A DNA stretch of 64,000 nt. Source: Microvirga zambiensis WSM3693. Its GTDB lineage: Bacteria; Pseudomonadota; Alphaproteobacteria; Rhizobiales; Beijerinckiaceae. The notes under the pieces were generated by a model. It was not told the DNA's origin and ran no database searches. It worked only from the letters and a program-made list of their open reading frames with translations. Location: NCBI RefSeq assembly GCF_016735695.1, contig NZ_JAERQD010000003.1:1-64000 (forward strand). The letters are read 5' to 3'. Shown here piece after piece: positions 55,631 to 63,859 of this stretch. Positions within the stretch are counted from its first letter, which is position 1. The number at the start of each line of letters is the position of its first letter. Both the position numbers and the translations under genes were made by a program.

Positions 55631-55984
55631 TCAGAATGGCCCGCGTTTGGCGAGCGCCTCGAAGCCGCCCCTCAATTGCTGAACGCGATCCGCATAGGCC
55701 TTGCTCAGGCACGCATGGTCGGCTCCGCATGCCGCGCGTCGCTTGAGCCAGGCAACCTGTTGATCCTCCATGTCGCCGCGCGCGCCCATTCCAAGCAGAG
55801 GTTTGAGTTGGACATAGAGGACCGACATCTCGACATCGTCATCGTTCAGTTTGCGGTCCGTACAGATCGCCTTCTCATCGGCGGTCTCGGCCTTGGCACA
55901 ATCGAAGCTGGCGGCTGACGCGGGATACCATGAGCAGCCAATGATCAGCAGGGAGAGAGCAACGAGGTATGAAGGTCTTTCCAT
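55631..55984 (-). CDS. LprI-like (DUF1311) secreted protein
   Basis: A 117-residue protein with a signal peptide (YLVALSLLIIGCSWYPASA, cleavage near residue 24). The mature domain matches the lysozyme-inhibitor LprI-like family: SFDCAKAETADEKAICTDRKLNDDDVEM in part (FDCAKAETADEKAIC is the key), then WLKRRAACGADHACLSKAYADRV. Four conserved cysteines would form two disulfides. LprI proteins inhibit lysozyme in mycobacteria; the role in Gram-negative bacteria is unclear. GAGGA precedes ATG 55984. Confidence 0.85.
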   Translation of the reverse strand: MERPSYLVALSLLIIGCSWYPASAASFDCAKAETADEKAICTDRKLNDDDVEMSVLYVQLKPLLGMGARGDMEDQQVAWLKRRAACGADHACLSKAYADRVQQLRGGFEALAKRGPF

Positions 55985-56236
55985 CGTCGGGTCCTCTTCG
56001 AAAAGTGGAATTATGAGGACAACCGCTTTCGGCGCGATCGGGCTCCGGCCGAGGCAACGCATTTAGAAAACAGGCTTAACACAGTGTGAAATGCCGGATA
56101 CGTCCATTCGCGCATTTTCCGCTGACGAATCCCGGCTATGGGCTCGCGATGCTTGATTTCCAATACCCAGCGAGCATGCGATCGCGTGACGCTACCACTT
56201 TAGAGATGTCGCTGACGACATGGAGGCATAACTAGA

Positions 56237-56434
56237 ATGGCCGTGGGGGCATCAATGATTCACGACCGAATTGGACAACAGGACCTGCGGGACCGGAAGC
56301 TTCAGAGTCTGGAAGCGCGCATCGCTCACGAAAGCCGCGTCGGCTGGCCAACCTTGATGGCCACCGCCGTTCTCGTTGCCATAGCAGTCGTGATCTCCGT
56401 CTACCTGACACTCGACGCATGTTCGTTGCGCTGA
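56237..56434 (+). CDS. Small single-pass membrane protein, 65 residues
   Basis: MAVGASMIHDRIGQQDLRDR then a charged stretch (KLQSLEARIAHESRVGW) and one C-terminal transmembrane helix (PTLMATAVLVAIAVVISVYLTL). The topology suggests a tail-anchored or single-pass protein with a cytosolic N-terminus. A GGAGG lies 12 bases before the ATG, somewhat far; MIHDR is an in-frame alternative 18 bases later. No family is recognised. Confidence 0.5.
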   Translation: MAVGASMIHDRIGQQDLRDRKLQSLEARIAHESRVGWPTLMATAVLVAIAVVISVYLTLDACSLR

Positions 56435-56670
56435 ACGCTGGAAGTATCCGCGGAGCTGCCATTCATTCGCGCCAGAGTGGCCGAAGCGATATCCTCGCTC
56501 CGTTGAAGCATTTCCTCGGCAAGACCGATACTTTCTTTTAACCCTCGCGCGGCTTTCCGCTCACCGATTCCGCGCTCCGTTGTAAGATCGATCCTGTAAG
56601 CGATGCCAAAGAGCACTCATGATGAGCTGCCGGAGCATCGCCTCAAGAACGACTATCTATGTAGGGGCTC

Positions 56671-56784
56671 ATGATGAGCGATTACAGCGGACATGACCGG
56701 CCGTTCCCGGCCTGGTTTCCTTATGCCGTTAGCGGCACGATCCTGACAGCGACAATCATCTTCACGTTCAAGGTGATCCTCTGA
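56671..56784 (+). CDS. Candidate 37-residue single-helix membrane protein
   Basis: Two ATGs (56671, 56674) follow AGGGG. The frame encodes MMSDYSGHDRPFPAWFPYAV and then SGTILTATIIFTFKVIL, a polar N-terminus with one probable membrane helix. Tiny single-helix proteins of this kind are often overlooked, but the evidence is limited to the ribosome site and the hydrophobic pattern. The gap before it (56435-56670) shows nothing else I can support. Confidence 0.4.
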   Translation: MMSDYSGHDRPFPAWFPYAVSGTILTATIIFTFKVIL

Positions 56785-56822
56785 GCGAAACTGCATTGCG
56801 AATGCGGCTCGCTCGATCTCGC

Positions 56823-57221
56823 TCAGTCGGCTGCACTCTCGATGAGCAGAAGCAGGTTGCCGCACCCATCCTCGAACATGACCATCGGCGGCATCCCGGC
56901 CGATGGCGTGCTCGGCTCGGAGCGGAAGGTGACACCGCGCGCCTTCAGACGCTCGTACTCGGCGCGGATGTCGTCGCATCCGAGTGAGGTGATCGGAATG
57001 CCGTTGTCGAACAGGGCTCTCTGGTAGGTTTTCGCGAACTCGTACCCCATCGGCTCAAGCAGCAGCTCGACCCCGGAGCCATCTGCGTTGGCAACGGTCA
57101 GCCAGCGCGCACCGCCGGCCGGCACGTCATGCTTTTTGACGAAGCCGAGAACATCGACATAGAACGCTTCCGCCTTGGCTTGGTCGTCGACGAGGACGCT
57201 CGTGATATTGATCTTGATCAT
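56823..57221 (-). CDS. VOC/glyoxalase-family protein
   Basis: A 132-residue vicinal-oxygen-chelate protein: two beta-alpha-beta-beta-beta modules, INITSVLVDDQAKAEAFYVDVLGF at the start in parts (DDQAKAEAFYVDVLGF) and PMVMFEDGCGNLLLLIE at the end. Metal-ligand positions (Glu in GVELLLEP and Glu near the end) are partly present. It is likely a metal-dependent isomerase, dioxygenase or bleomycin-resistance-type binder. The ATG overlaps the SRPBCC gene stop (ATGA) and belongs to the arsR operon. Confidence 0.88.
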   Translation of the reverse strand: MIKINITSVLVDDQAKAEAFYVDVLGFVKKHDVPAGGARWLTVANADGSGVELLLEPMGYEFAKTYQRALFDNGIPITSLGCDDIRAEYERLKARGVTFRSEPSTPSAGMPPMVMFEDGCGNLLLLIESAAD

Positions 57222-57694
57222 CGTGTGATTGCCCCTTCATCCGAAGCGTTCTCATCATCGAGAAGGGCCGCAAGGCTATCGAGCAGCGTTGTCCAGCCGT
57301 TGCGGGTTTGCTCGCCCCACTCGCGATAGATCTCGGGCGACATCTCGTTGGTGAGCGTCAACTCGCATCCCTTGTCGAGTCTTCGAATCTCGATGGTTAC
57401 CCGGTCATATTCATCGCTGTATTTCGGCACCGCGAAGGTGAAGACGAGGCGGGAAGGGCGGTCGATGACGAGATATTCGCCGACATGCTCTACGTCTTCG
57501 CCATTGCGCCTCTCGGTGAAGGTGAAGTGGCCGCCGATGCGAGCATCGGTCTCCGCGCGCACCATCTCTCCGTCGGGCGTGGAGAACAGCCAGTGCCGTG
57601 CGATCTGCGGGTCGAGCCATGCGTCGAAGACCCGCTCGGGCGAGGCATCGAAACGGCGCACCACGACAACAGCCGGCTTCGCATCTGCATTCAT
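57218..57694 (-). CDS. SRPBCC/AHSA1-family protein
   Basis: A 158-residue START-like protein: VVVRRFDASPERVFDAWLDPQIARHW at the N-terminus in parts (RRFDASPERVFDAWLD), RIGGHFTFTERRNGEDVEHVGEY, and the family ending WTTLLDSLAALLDDE. AHSA1-like proteins bind hydrophobic ligands; in bacteria they are often paired with ArsR regulators in a small stress or xenobiotic operon, as here. It overlaps ArsR upstream and the VOC gene downstream by ATGA at both ends. Confidence 0.9.
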   Translation of the reverse strand: MNADAKPAVVVVRRFDASPERVFDAWLDPQIARHWLFSTPDGEMVRAETDARIGGHFTFTERRNGEDVEHVGEYLVIDRPSRLVFTFAVPKYSDEYDRVTIEIRRLDKGCELTLTNEMSPEIYREWGEQTRNGWTTLLDSLAALLDDENASDEGAITR

Positions 57695-58053
57695 CGGGCG
57701 GATTCCTTTCCGGATTTTTGCTGATCGGCATCCGCGAGCAGCAGCTCCTCCAGCTTGTCGAGTTTCGTCGTCCAGAAGCGCTCGTAATGACGCAGCCAAG
57801 CTTCCGCTTCGGACAACCGCGCCGCGTCGAGTTGGCAGATATGTGTCCGGCCCTGCACACGCCGGCGGACAAGGCCAGCGGATTCCAGAACCTTCACATG
57901 CTTCGAGGCGCCGGCAAATGTCATGGAGAATGGTGCCGCGAGCTCGCCGATGCTGCGGGGACCCGAGGAAAGCTGACTCAGCATCGCCCGTCGGGTTGCA
58001 TCAGATAAAGCATGGAATACGGCGTCGAGATGGGCGGACGTTTGCTCAACCAT
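57691..58053 (-). CDS. ArsR-family transcriptional repressor
   Basis: A 120-residue winged-helix regulator: VFHALSDATRRAMLSQL, then the DNA-recognition helix region SIGELAAPFSMTFAGASKHVKVLESAGLVRR in parts (SMTFAGASKHVKVLE) and the wing RRRVQGRTHICQL. No metal-binding cysteine pair is present, so it belongs to the SRPBCC-linked, non-metal subgroup. The start codon lies inside an AACCAAATGGTT palindrome, a probable operator. It is the first gene of the three-gene operon. Confidence 0.92.
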   Translation of the reverse strand: MVEQTSAHLDAVFHALSDATRRAMLSQLSSGPRSIGELAAPFSMTFAGASKHVKVLESAGLVRRRVQGRTHICQLDAARLSEAEAWLRHYERFWTTKLDKLEELLLADADQQKSGKESAR

Positions 58054-58101
58054 TTGGTTTAAATAGCCGTCGGCGCCCAAATAGTCAACCGATTAGTTTA
58101 T
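58048..58101 (-). promoter_or_regulatory. Candidate ArsR operators
   Basis: AACCATTTGGTT (58048-58059) is a near-perfect palindrome covering the repressor ATG. A second related site, AACCGATTAGTTTA (58087-58100), lies 28 bases upstream. Two similar sites around the promoter are what an autoregulated ArsR operon would need. Confidence 0.5.
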
Positions 58102-58253
58102 TTTCAGACCGGAGCTTTGCCGGCTAAGCCGATGTGCGGAGGTCGCCCGAAAGACCCCTTTTGATGACTGTAGGGCAGGCTTCCCATCGACATCCAGTTG
58201 TGATCTTCTCGCGCAACAACAGACGCGTAAAGCGCATCAGGGAGGATATCGGC

Positions 58254-59345
58254 GTGGACGATTCTGTCTTGGCCGCGATCGATGTAGATCATCTTCAGGT
58301 CAGTTATGGCAGCCAGCAGGTGCTGCACGGTGTTAGTCTCTCGGTTGCGCCCGGCGAGTTCATCGCAATCCTAGGTTCGTCGGGCTGCGGAAAGACCACT
58401 CTGCTGCGCACCATCGCCGGATTCCAGAAGGCGTCCGGCGGGGCCATTCGGCTCTACGGCCAGGATGTGGTGAATATGCCTCCCGAGAAGCGCGGCATGG
58501 CGATGATGTTCCAATCCTACGCGCTCTGGCCGCACATGACTGTGCTCGGCAATGTCGGCTATGGCCTGCGCCTGCGCGGCGTGCCGAAGGACGAGATCCG
58601 CAGCCGTGTCGCCGCTGTTCTCAAGATGCTGAACCTGTCCGGGCTCGAGGATCGGAAGGTGACCAATCTTTCCGGCGGCCAGCGCCAGCGCGTGGCGCTC
58701 GGTCGGGCCCTTGCCATCGAGCCGAAGATCCTGCTGCTCGACGAGCCCCTGTCGAACCTCGACGCCAAGGTGCGCATCCAGTTGCGGTCGGAGATCAAGT
58801 CGTTGCAGAGCCGCCTCGGCTTCACGGCGATCCACGTCACGCATGACCGCGAGGAGGCCATGACCATGGCCGACAGGATCGTGGTGATGGATGCCGGGCG
58901 CATCGCTCAGGTCGGCGCACCGAAGGAAGTCTACGACCGCCCGAATTCTCCGTTCGTGGCGAGCTTCATGGGGGCGGACAATACGATCGGCCTCGATGTC
59001 AGGCCCTCCGGAGGGGGCGTGGAAGTTAGCACCGACAACGGAAGCACGGCCTTCTATGGCGGCGAAGTACCGGTCGGATCCCTGACCGCCTATTTTCGCG
59101 ACGATGTCGCTTCGCTCGACGATCCGAATGCACGGGTCGACGGGTCCATCATTCTCCCGGGAAAGATTACGCAGAGAACGTATCCGGGAGGACATTACAG
59201 GTACGTGGTCGCAATCGGCGACCGTCATTTTACCGTGACGGACGATCGTTACCACGACGTCGATCGCCCGGTCGGCATGCGCCTGCCGCTGGCATCGCTG
59301 CACCTGTTCCCTCAAGCCCAATCAACGGGAGGAAACCATGCGTAA
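58254..59345 (+). CDS. ABC transporter ATPase, PotA/FbpC/UgpC-like
   Basis: A 363-residue importer ATPase with a C-terminal TOBE domain. Walker A is GSSGCGKTT (about 42-50), the Q-loop MMFQSYALWPHMTV, the signature LSGGQRQRVALGRA, Walker B LLLDEPLSNLD and the H-loop VTHDREEAM. The C-terminal regulatory OB fold runs from about 250 to the end. GTG 58254 has GGAGG eight bases upstream; earlier in-frame ATGs fit poorly. The gene overlaps the binding-protein gene by eight bases and starts a five-gene operon. Confidence 0.93.
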   Translation: MDDSVLAAIDVDHLQVSYGSQQVLHGVSLSVAPGEFIAILGSSGCGKTTLLRTIAGFQKASGGAIRLYGQDVVNMPPEKRGMAMMFQSYALWPHMTVLGNVGYGLRLRGVPKDEIRSRVAAVLKMLNLSGLEDRKVTNLSGGQRQRVALGRALAIEPKILLLDEPLSNLDAKVRIQLRSEIKSLQSRLGFTAIHVTHDREEAMTMADRIVVMDAGRIAQVGAPKEVYDRPNSPFVASFMGADNTIGLDVRPSGGGVEVSTDNGSTAFYGGEVPVGSLTAYFRDDVASLDDPNARVDGSIILPGKITQRTYPGGHYRYVVAIGDRHFTVTDDRYHDVDRPVGMRLPLASLHLFPQAQSTGGNHA

Positions 59346-60471
59346 TAGCTTAATGGCTGCGGGTCTCGCAGCCTTTCTGATGACTAATGCGGCAAGCGCC
59401 CAGACGCTCAATGTTGCGACCGCCGGCGACCAGAACATGGTCGATTACATCAAGGATTATCTCGGGCCGATGTTCGAGAAGAGCCATCCCGGCGTGAAGG
59501 TGGTCGCCGTCGGCACCGGGCCCGGCGACGGCGGATCGCAGAAGATCTTCGAGAAGCTCGATGCCCAGAAGAAGGCAGGCGCCAATTCCGATTTCGACGT
59601 GGTGGTGATCCACCAGAAGGCCGCCGGCACGATGGCGCAGGACGGGCTGATCCAGAAGTATCGCGATGCGCTTCCGACCGGCGCACTCGTGACGCGCGAC
59701 ACGGCGACGAATGCCCTCGGCACGGACGTCACCGGCTATGTCATGCCGATGTTCCACTCGCAGACGGCGATCGCCTACAATCCGGACCTCGTCAAGAACC
59801 CGCCCGGCACCTACGCCGAACTGCGGGATTGGGCCAAGCAGAACCCGAAGCAATTCGGCTATAACGGCATCAAGGGCGGCATGTCGGGCGTGGCCTTCGT
59901 GACCGGTTGGGTGTCCGCGTTCGGTGGCGATGCCGCAAAGCTCGAGAAGGGTCCTTACGACGCCGCGACCAAGGCCACCTGGGACAAGGCCATGGCCGAC
60001 CTCAAGGCTTTCAATCAGAACGTGGTCATTACGCCCGGCAATGCCGGCACGCTCGACATGCTCAACCGCGGCGAGATCGCCATGGGACCGGTCTGGGTCG
60101 ACATGTTCTACACCTGGAAGGCCGACGGCAAGCTTCCGCCGAACATGCGGCTGAAGCTCGTCTCGCCCGGCATGCCCGGCCAGCCGATGTATTATGCCAT
60201 CCCCGCCAAGACGGCTCAGAACAAGCTCGCCGCCGATTTCATCGCCCTTGCGACGAGCCCCGACGTGCAGGCTGAGGGCATCGTGAAGCGCTTCAACTGG
60301 TATCCCGGCATCGATGCCAAGAACCTCCAAGGCAAGCTCGATCAGGCTGCCTGGAACCAGCTCTTCGCGGATATCCCGCCGGATGCGCTCGCCGCGAACG
60401 GCAAGCCGTTCCCGATCGGGCCGTACTTCAACGACATCCTCGAGACCTACGAGAAGAAGGTCGCGAACTAA
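59338..60471 (+). CDS. Extracellular solute-binding protein family 1
   Basis: A 377-residue periplasmic binding protein with a signal peptide (LMAAGLAAFLMTNAASA, cleavage near 22). The fold is that of the iron/polyamine/glycerol-phosphate type: TLNVATAGDQNMVDYIKDYLGPMFEKSHPG, with the segments AGDQNMVDYIKDYLGPMFE and YVMPMFHSQTAIAYNPD being informative. No characteristic iron-binding tyrosine pair is seen, so iron is unlikely. Polyamine, thiamine or organophosphate is possible. GGGAGG precedes the ATG. Confidence 0.88.
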   Translation: MRNSLMAAGLAAFLMTNAASAQTLNVATAGDQNMVDYIKDYLGPMFEKSHPGVKVVAVGTGPGDGGSQKIFEKLDAQKKAGANSDFDVVVIHQKAAGTMAQDGLIQKYRDALPTGALVTRDTATNALGTDVTGYVMPMFHSQTAIAYNPDLVKNPPGTYAELRDWAKQNPKQFGYNGIKGGMSGVAFVTGWVSAFGGDAAKLEKGPYDAATKATWDKAMADLKAFNQNVVITPGNAGTLDMLNRGEIAMGPVWVDMFYTWKADGKLPPNMRLKLVSPGMPGQPMYYAIPAKTAQNKLAADFIALATSPDVQAEGIVKRFNWYPGIDAKNLQGKLDQAAWNQLFADIPPDALAANGKPFPIGPYFNDILETYEKKVAN

Positions 60472-60482
60472 CTCCCTTCCAG

Positions 60483-60506
60483 GGCAGGCGGCCAAGGCCG
60501 CCTGCC
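60483..60506 (+). terminator. Intercistronic hairpin after the binding protein
   Basis: GGCAGGCGGCC (60483-60493) and GGCCGCCTGCC (60496-60506) are exact reverse complements with only AA between. It lies in the 69-base gap before the permease. Such stems protect the abundant binding-protein message or attenuate transcription into the permeases. A later TCTTTC is a weak T run. Confidence 0.8.
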
Positions 60507-60540
60507 TCATTCTTTCACGTCTCGGGGACGCCCTCAGATC

Positions 60541-61374
60541 ATGGCAAAACCCTCGTTCCTCGGCCTTCTGCTGATCGCGCCGGCGCTTATCATGATAGGC
60601 GCTCTTTTTCTTTATCCGCTCGGGTTCTCGCTAGCCGCCGCGTTCACCGAACCTGGAGGCGGACTCTCGCTCACGCATTTCCAGAAGGCGTATGAGCTCT
60701 ACTCCACGGATATTCTCTTCACGCTCTTCATCGTCGTCGTTTCGACGCTTCTGACCGGTCTGTTCTCGATCGTCATCGCCGGCATTCTGACGCTCAGCGA
60801 AACGCCATGGCTGATCGCGACCTTGCGCAACCTCTACCGCTGGCCGCTCTTCATCCCCTTCATCGTTGCAGCCCAGTGCATGCGCACTTTTCTCGCCAAG
60901 AACGGCCTGATGAACAATTCCTTCGTGGCGCTCGGGCTGATGGAGCCGATCCAGACCACGAGCTTTCTCGACTGGCGCGGCATCATCATCACCTTCGTCT
61001 GGAAGCAGGTGCCTTTCGTGACGCTGATGCTGGCCGGTGCAATGGCCTCCATCGACCGCGCGACGATCGAAGCCGGACGCAATCTCGGCGCTTCCCGGCT
61101 GCGGGTGCTCGTTGAGCTCGTCCTGCCTCAGGTGGCCCAGACGCTCCTCGTCGGCCTTGTCCTGTCTTTCGTCACGATGCTGTCGGTCCTGTCCGTCCCG
61201 ATGATGGTTGCCGGCTCGCAGCCGACCATGCTGACCGTCGACATGGCCTTCCGCATCAACTCCTACGGCGATTACGCGACGGCCAATGCCCTTGGCGTTA
61301 TTTCCTATTTCATGGCCGGAACGGTGGCCTGGATCTATCTCCGCCACAACGTCAAGCGGGAGGTGCAGGCATGA
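60541..61374 (+). CDS. ABC transporter permease (PotB/UgpA-like)
   Basis: A 277-residue inner-membrane permease with six helices. The EAA loop is seen as IDRATIEAGRNLGASRLRVLVELVLPQV, with the core EAGRNLGASRLRVLVEL near residues 172-190. The first helix, GLLLIAPALIMIGALFLYPLGF, is typical. It pairs with the next gene as the two-permease channel. The stop overlaps the second permease by ATGA. Confidence 0.92.
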   Translation: MAKPSFLGLLLIAPALIMIGALFLYPLGFSLAAAFTEPGGGLSLTHFQKAYELYSTDILFTLFIVVVSTLLTGLFSIVIAGILTLSETPWLIATLRNLYRWPLFIPFIVAAQCMRTFLAKNGLMNNSFVALGLMEPIQTTSFLDWRGIIITFVWKQVPFVTLMLAGAMASIDRATIEAGRNLGASRLRVLVELVLPQVAQTLLVGLVLSFVTMLSVLSVPMMVAGSQPTMLTVDMAFRINSYGDYATANALGVISYFMAGTVAWIYLRHNVKREVQA

Positions 61375-62273
61375 GCGGGAAGTCTCCCTCACCACCCATG
61401 AGTGCTGCACTTGATCTTCAACGCGGCCGGTCGACGGTTCCACCGACATCGGTGGCAAATGCGAGGGTCTGGGCCCTCGGCTCCACGGCTCTCAAGATCG
61501 CAGGCCTTGCGATCTTTGCCTTCCTGCTGTTCGGGCCCTTGGCGAATCTGGTTCTCTGGTCGGTCGCGGAGCGCTGGTATACGCCGTTCAAGCTGCCGGT
61601 GTCCTACGGCCTGCGCTATTGGGAGGTCGTCTTCCGTCCGACGGGGGATGCCATGTCGTCGCTTGCGACGAGCGTCATCATCGCGTGCCTGACGGTTGTG
61701 GTGGCGCTTGCCGTGTCGATCCCGGCCGGTTACGCGCTGGCCCGCCTCAAGCTGCCATGGCGAACGGCACTGATGATCCTGTTCCTGCTGCCGCAGGCAT
61801 TTCCCTCCGTCGCGATCTACATCAACGTCGCCCGCGTTTTCTACAGCATCGGTTTGACCGGAACGATCACCGGCGTCGTGCTCGTCCATGCCGCTCACGG
61901 CCTCGTCTATTCGGTCTGGATCGCCGCTGCCGCCTTTGCCGCCGTCGATCGCGATCTCGAATTGGCCGCGCGTAATATCGGAGCGTCGCCGCTGCGGGCC
62001 TTCTTCACCGTCACTCTGCCGCTCGCCGCGCCCGGCATCATGGCAAGCGCGATCTTCGTCTTCCTGGAATCCCTGGACGAGTTCACCGGAACCTTCTTCG
62101 TCGGCGTGCCCCAGGTGACGACCCTGCCGCTGCTGCTCTACAACGCCAGCATGGGCGGCAATTATCAGATCGCCTCGATCACGGCGCTCATCCTTCTGGT
62201 GCCGTCCGTGCTGTTCATGATCGTCATCGAGCGTTTCCTGAAGGCCGATGTTCTGAGCAAGGTCGGTCAATAG
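61371..62273 (+). CDS. ABC transporter permease (PotC/UgpE-like)
   Basis: A 300-residue permease. The N-terminal extension (SPSPPMSAALDLQRGRS, about 6-22) is soluble. The EAA loop is DRDLELAARNIGASPLRAFFTVTLPL, shown by AARNIGASPLRAFFTVTLP near 195-213, followed by IMASAIFVFLESLDEFTGTFF. It is the second half of the importer channel, overlapping the first permease by four bases. The EEP-family gene follows after 14 bases. Confidence 0.92.
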   Translation: MSGKSPSPPMSAALDLQRGRSTVPPTSVANARVWALGSTALKIAGLAIFAFLLFGPLANLVLWSVAERWYTPFKLPVSYGLRYWEVVFRPTGDAMSSLATSVIIACLTVVVALAVSIPAGYALARLKLPWRTALMILFLLPQAFPSVAIYINVARVFYSIGLTGTITGVVLVHAAHGLVYSVWIAAAAFAAVDRDLELAARNIGASPLRAFFTVTLPLAAPGIMASAIFVFLESLDEFTGTFFVGVPQVTTLPLLLYNASMGGNYQIASITALILLVPSVLFMIVIERFLKADVLSKVGQ

Positions 62274-62287
62274 GGCGGTATGCGGAT

Positions 62288-63130
62288 ATGCTGAGAGTCA
62301 TCACGTGGAATATCCAATGGGGCTTGGGAATCGACGAGACCGTCGATCTCAGGCGCCTGATCCACGAGGCACGCGCCATCGCGGATTTCGATGTGCTCTG
62401 CCTGCAGGAGGTATCGGACAATTTCGCCAATCTGAAGGGCAATGACGGCAGCGACCAGTTCGCGGAATTCGCGCGCCTTCTGCCGGACTATACGGCACTC
62501 GAGGGTGTGGGCCTCGATATCCCGGATGGAGCGGGGAGGCGTCGCCGCTTCGGCAACATGATCCTCTCGCGTCTCCCCGTCGCGCAGGTCCTGCGATACA
62601 CCTTGCCCTGGGAGGCGGCCGCGACCCGCAACATGCCGCGCGTGTTGCTGGAGGCCGTGGTCGAAGCACCTACGGGGCCTCTGCGCGTCATGACCACGCA
62701 TCTCGAATATTCATCCAGCGACTTGCGGCGCGCGCAGGTGGAGGGGATCCGCGACGCTCATCGTACGGCTCATGAGCGTCATCTGACACCACGCGAGGAC
62801 GGACCCGGAACCTATGTTCGCCTTCCGACCACGTCATCGGCGGTGCTGACCGGCGACTTCAACATGCGGTCGGAGGATCCGGTCAAGCGGCGGATATCGG
62901 ATCCGTTCGAGAACGAGGCGCCGAGGCTCCTCGATGCCTGGGAGGTTGCCAATGGATCAAGTCCGCATCCGCCGTCGTTCTGCCTCTTCGAGCAGTCGAA
63001 CGGCCCGCCGCATTGCTGCGATTTCCTGTTCGTGACGGAAGACCTTGCATCCAAGGTGCGTAGAATCGCCTACGATCAGAGGTCTCAGGCATCAGATCAC
63101 CAGCCGGTTCTGCTCGAACTCGATTTGTGA
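62288..63130 (+). CDS. EEP-family phosphodiesterase/nuclease-fold protein
   Basis: A 280-residue endonuclease/exonuclease/phosphatase protein. The metal-binding motifs are present: TWNIQWG near the start, CLQEVSDN (catalytic Glu about 40), LTGDFNMRSEDP (about 190) and the final SDHQPVLLEL with the catalytic His. EEP enzymes cleave phosphodiesters in DNA, phospholipids or sugar phosphates. As the last gene of an importer operon, it probably acts on the imported substrate, for example a phosphodiester. No secretion signal is visible, so it acts in the cytosol. Confidence 0.88.
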   Translation: MLRVITWNIQWGLGIDETVDLRRLIHEARAIADFDVLCLQEVSDNFANLKGNDGSDQFAEFARLLPDYTALEGVGLDIPDGAGRRRRFGNMILSRLPVAQVLRYTLPWEAAATRNMPRVLLEAVVEAPTGPLRVMTTHLEYSSSDLRRAQVEGIRDAHRTAHERHLTPREDGPGTYVRLPTTSSAVLTGDFNMRSEDPVKRRISDPFENEAPRLLDAWEVANGSSPHPPSFCLFEQSNGPPHCCDFLFVTEDLASKVRRIAYDQRSQASDHQPVLLELDL

Positions 63131-63137
63131 CAGGCAC

Positions 63138-63758
63138 TCAATGTGCCAGGTTGAAGGCCTGCTTGATGCCCAGAACGATGCCGTTCACGGCGACGCTTGC
63201 GAGAATGAGCCCCATGACCCGGCTGATGACGCTGGCGCCGGCGTCTCCGATGATTTTGATGATCCGGGAGGCCAGCAGCATGAGGACGAGCGTCACACTC
63301 AGGATCATGGTCATCTGAACGAGGGTCTCGGCCTGCTCGGCAATGCTGAACTTGCTGTTGTCGGTCAGCGATACGACGGCCAGCATGGCTCCCGGACTTG
63401 CGATGGAGGGGATGGCCAGAGGATAGATCGACCGGTCGACGTCGGAGGTTTCAAGATCCTTCTCCTCGGCCTCCGCTTTCGGTTCTCCGAAGATCATCGT
63501 CAGCGCGAACAGGAAAAGCACGACGCTGCCGGCGATCTGGAAAGCGTCGAGGTCGATCTCCATCGCCTGGAGCAGCACCTGGCCTGCTACGACGAAGAAC
63601 AGCAGAACGACGAAAGCGGCGATCGTCGCTCTCAGGGCGGTCCGGCGTGCGGCCTTAGCGCTCATCCCGGCGGTGACCGCCAGAAAGACCGGAAGCGTTC
63701 CGATTGGGTCGATCACGACCCACAAAGTGATCAACTCGGTAATATATCGCTGGCTCAT
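63138..63758 (-). CDS. MarC-family membrane protein
   Basis: A 206-residue inner-membrane protein with about six helices. The family signature starts SQRYITELITLWVVIDPIGTLPVF and continues with AIPSIASPGAMLAVV near 125-140 and SRVMGLILASVAVNGIV near the end. MarC/SNG proteins are linked to small-molecule export and antibiotic tolerance, but the substrate is unknown. ATG 63758 (MSQRY) is preferred; 63767 is an alternative. It converges with the EEP gene, seven bases from its stop. Confidence 0.9.
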   Translation of the reverse strand: MSQRYITELITLWVVIDPIGTLPVFLAVTAGMSAKAARRTALRATIAAFVVLLFFVVAGQVLLQAMEIDLDAFQIAGSVVLFLFALTMIFGEPKAEAEEKDLETSDVDRSIYPLAIPSIASPGAMLAVVSLTDNSKFSIAEQAETLVQMTMILSVTLVLMLLASRIIKIIGDAGASVISRVMGLILASVAVNGIVLGIKQAFNLAH

Positions 63759-63859
63759 CGCGGCCATCCTCAATCGGCACCAGACTAAGTGCTCACGAGG
63801 AAGCAAGCCAAGCCGTATCGACGATTTTTCTCGTCAATCGGAGGGCGGGAGGCGCCCGA

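Noticed and set aside
56401..56616. 71-codon GTG-start frame on the minus strand
   Set aside because: No ribosome site, overlaps the end of a better small frame and has no family feature; it cannot be excluded fully.
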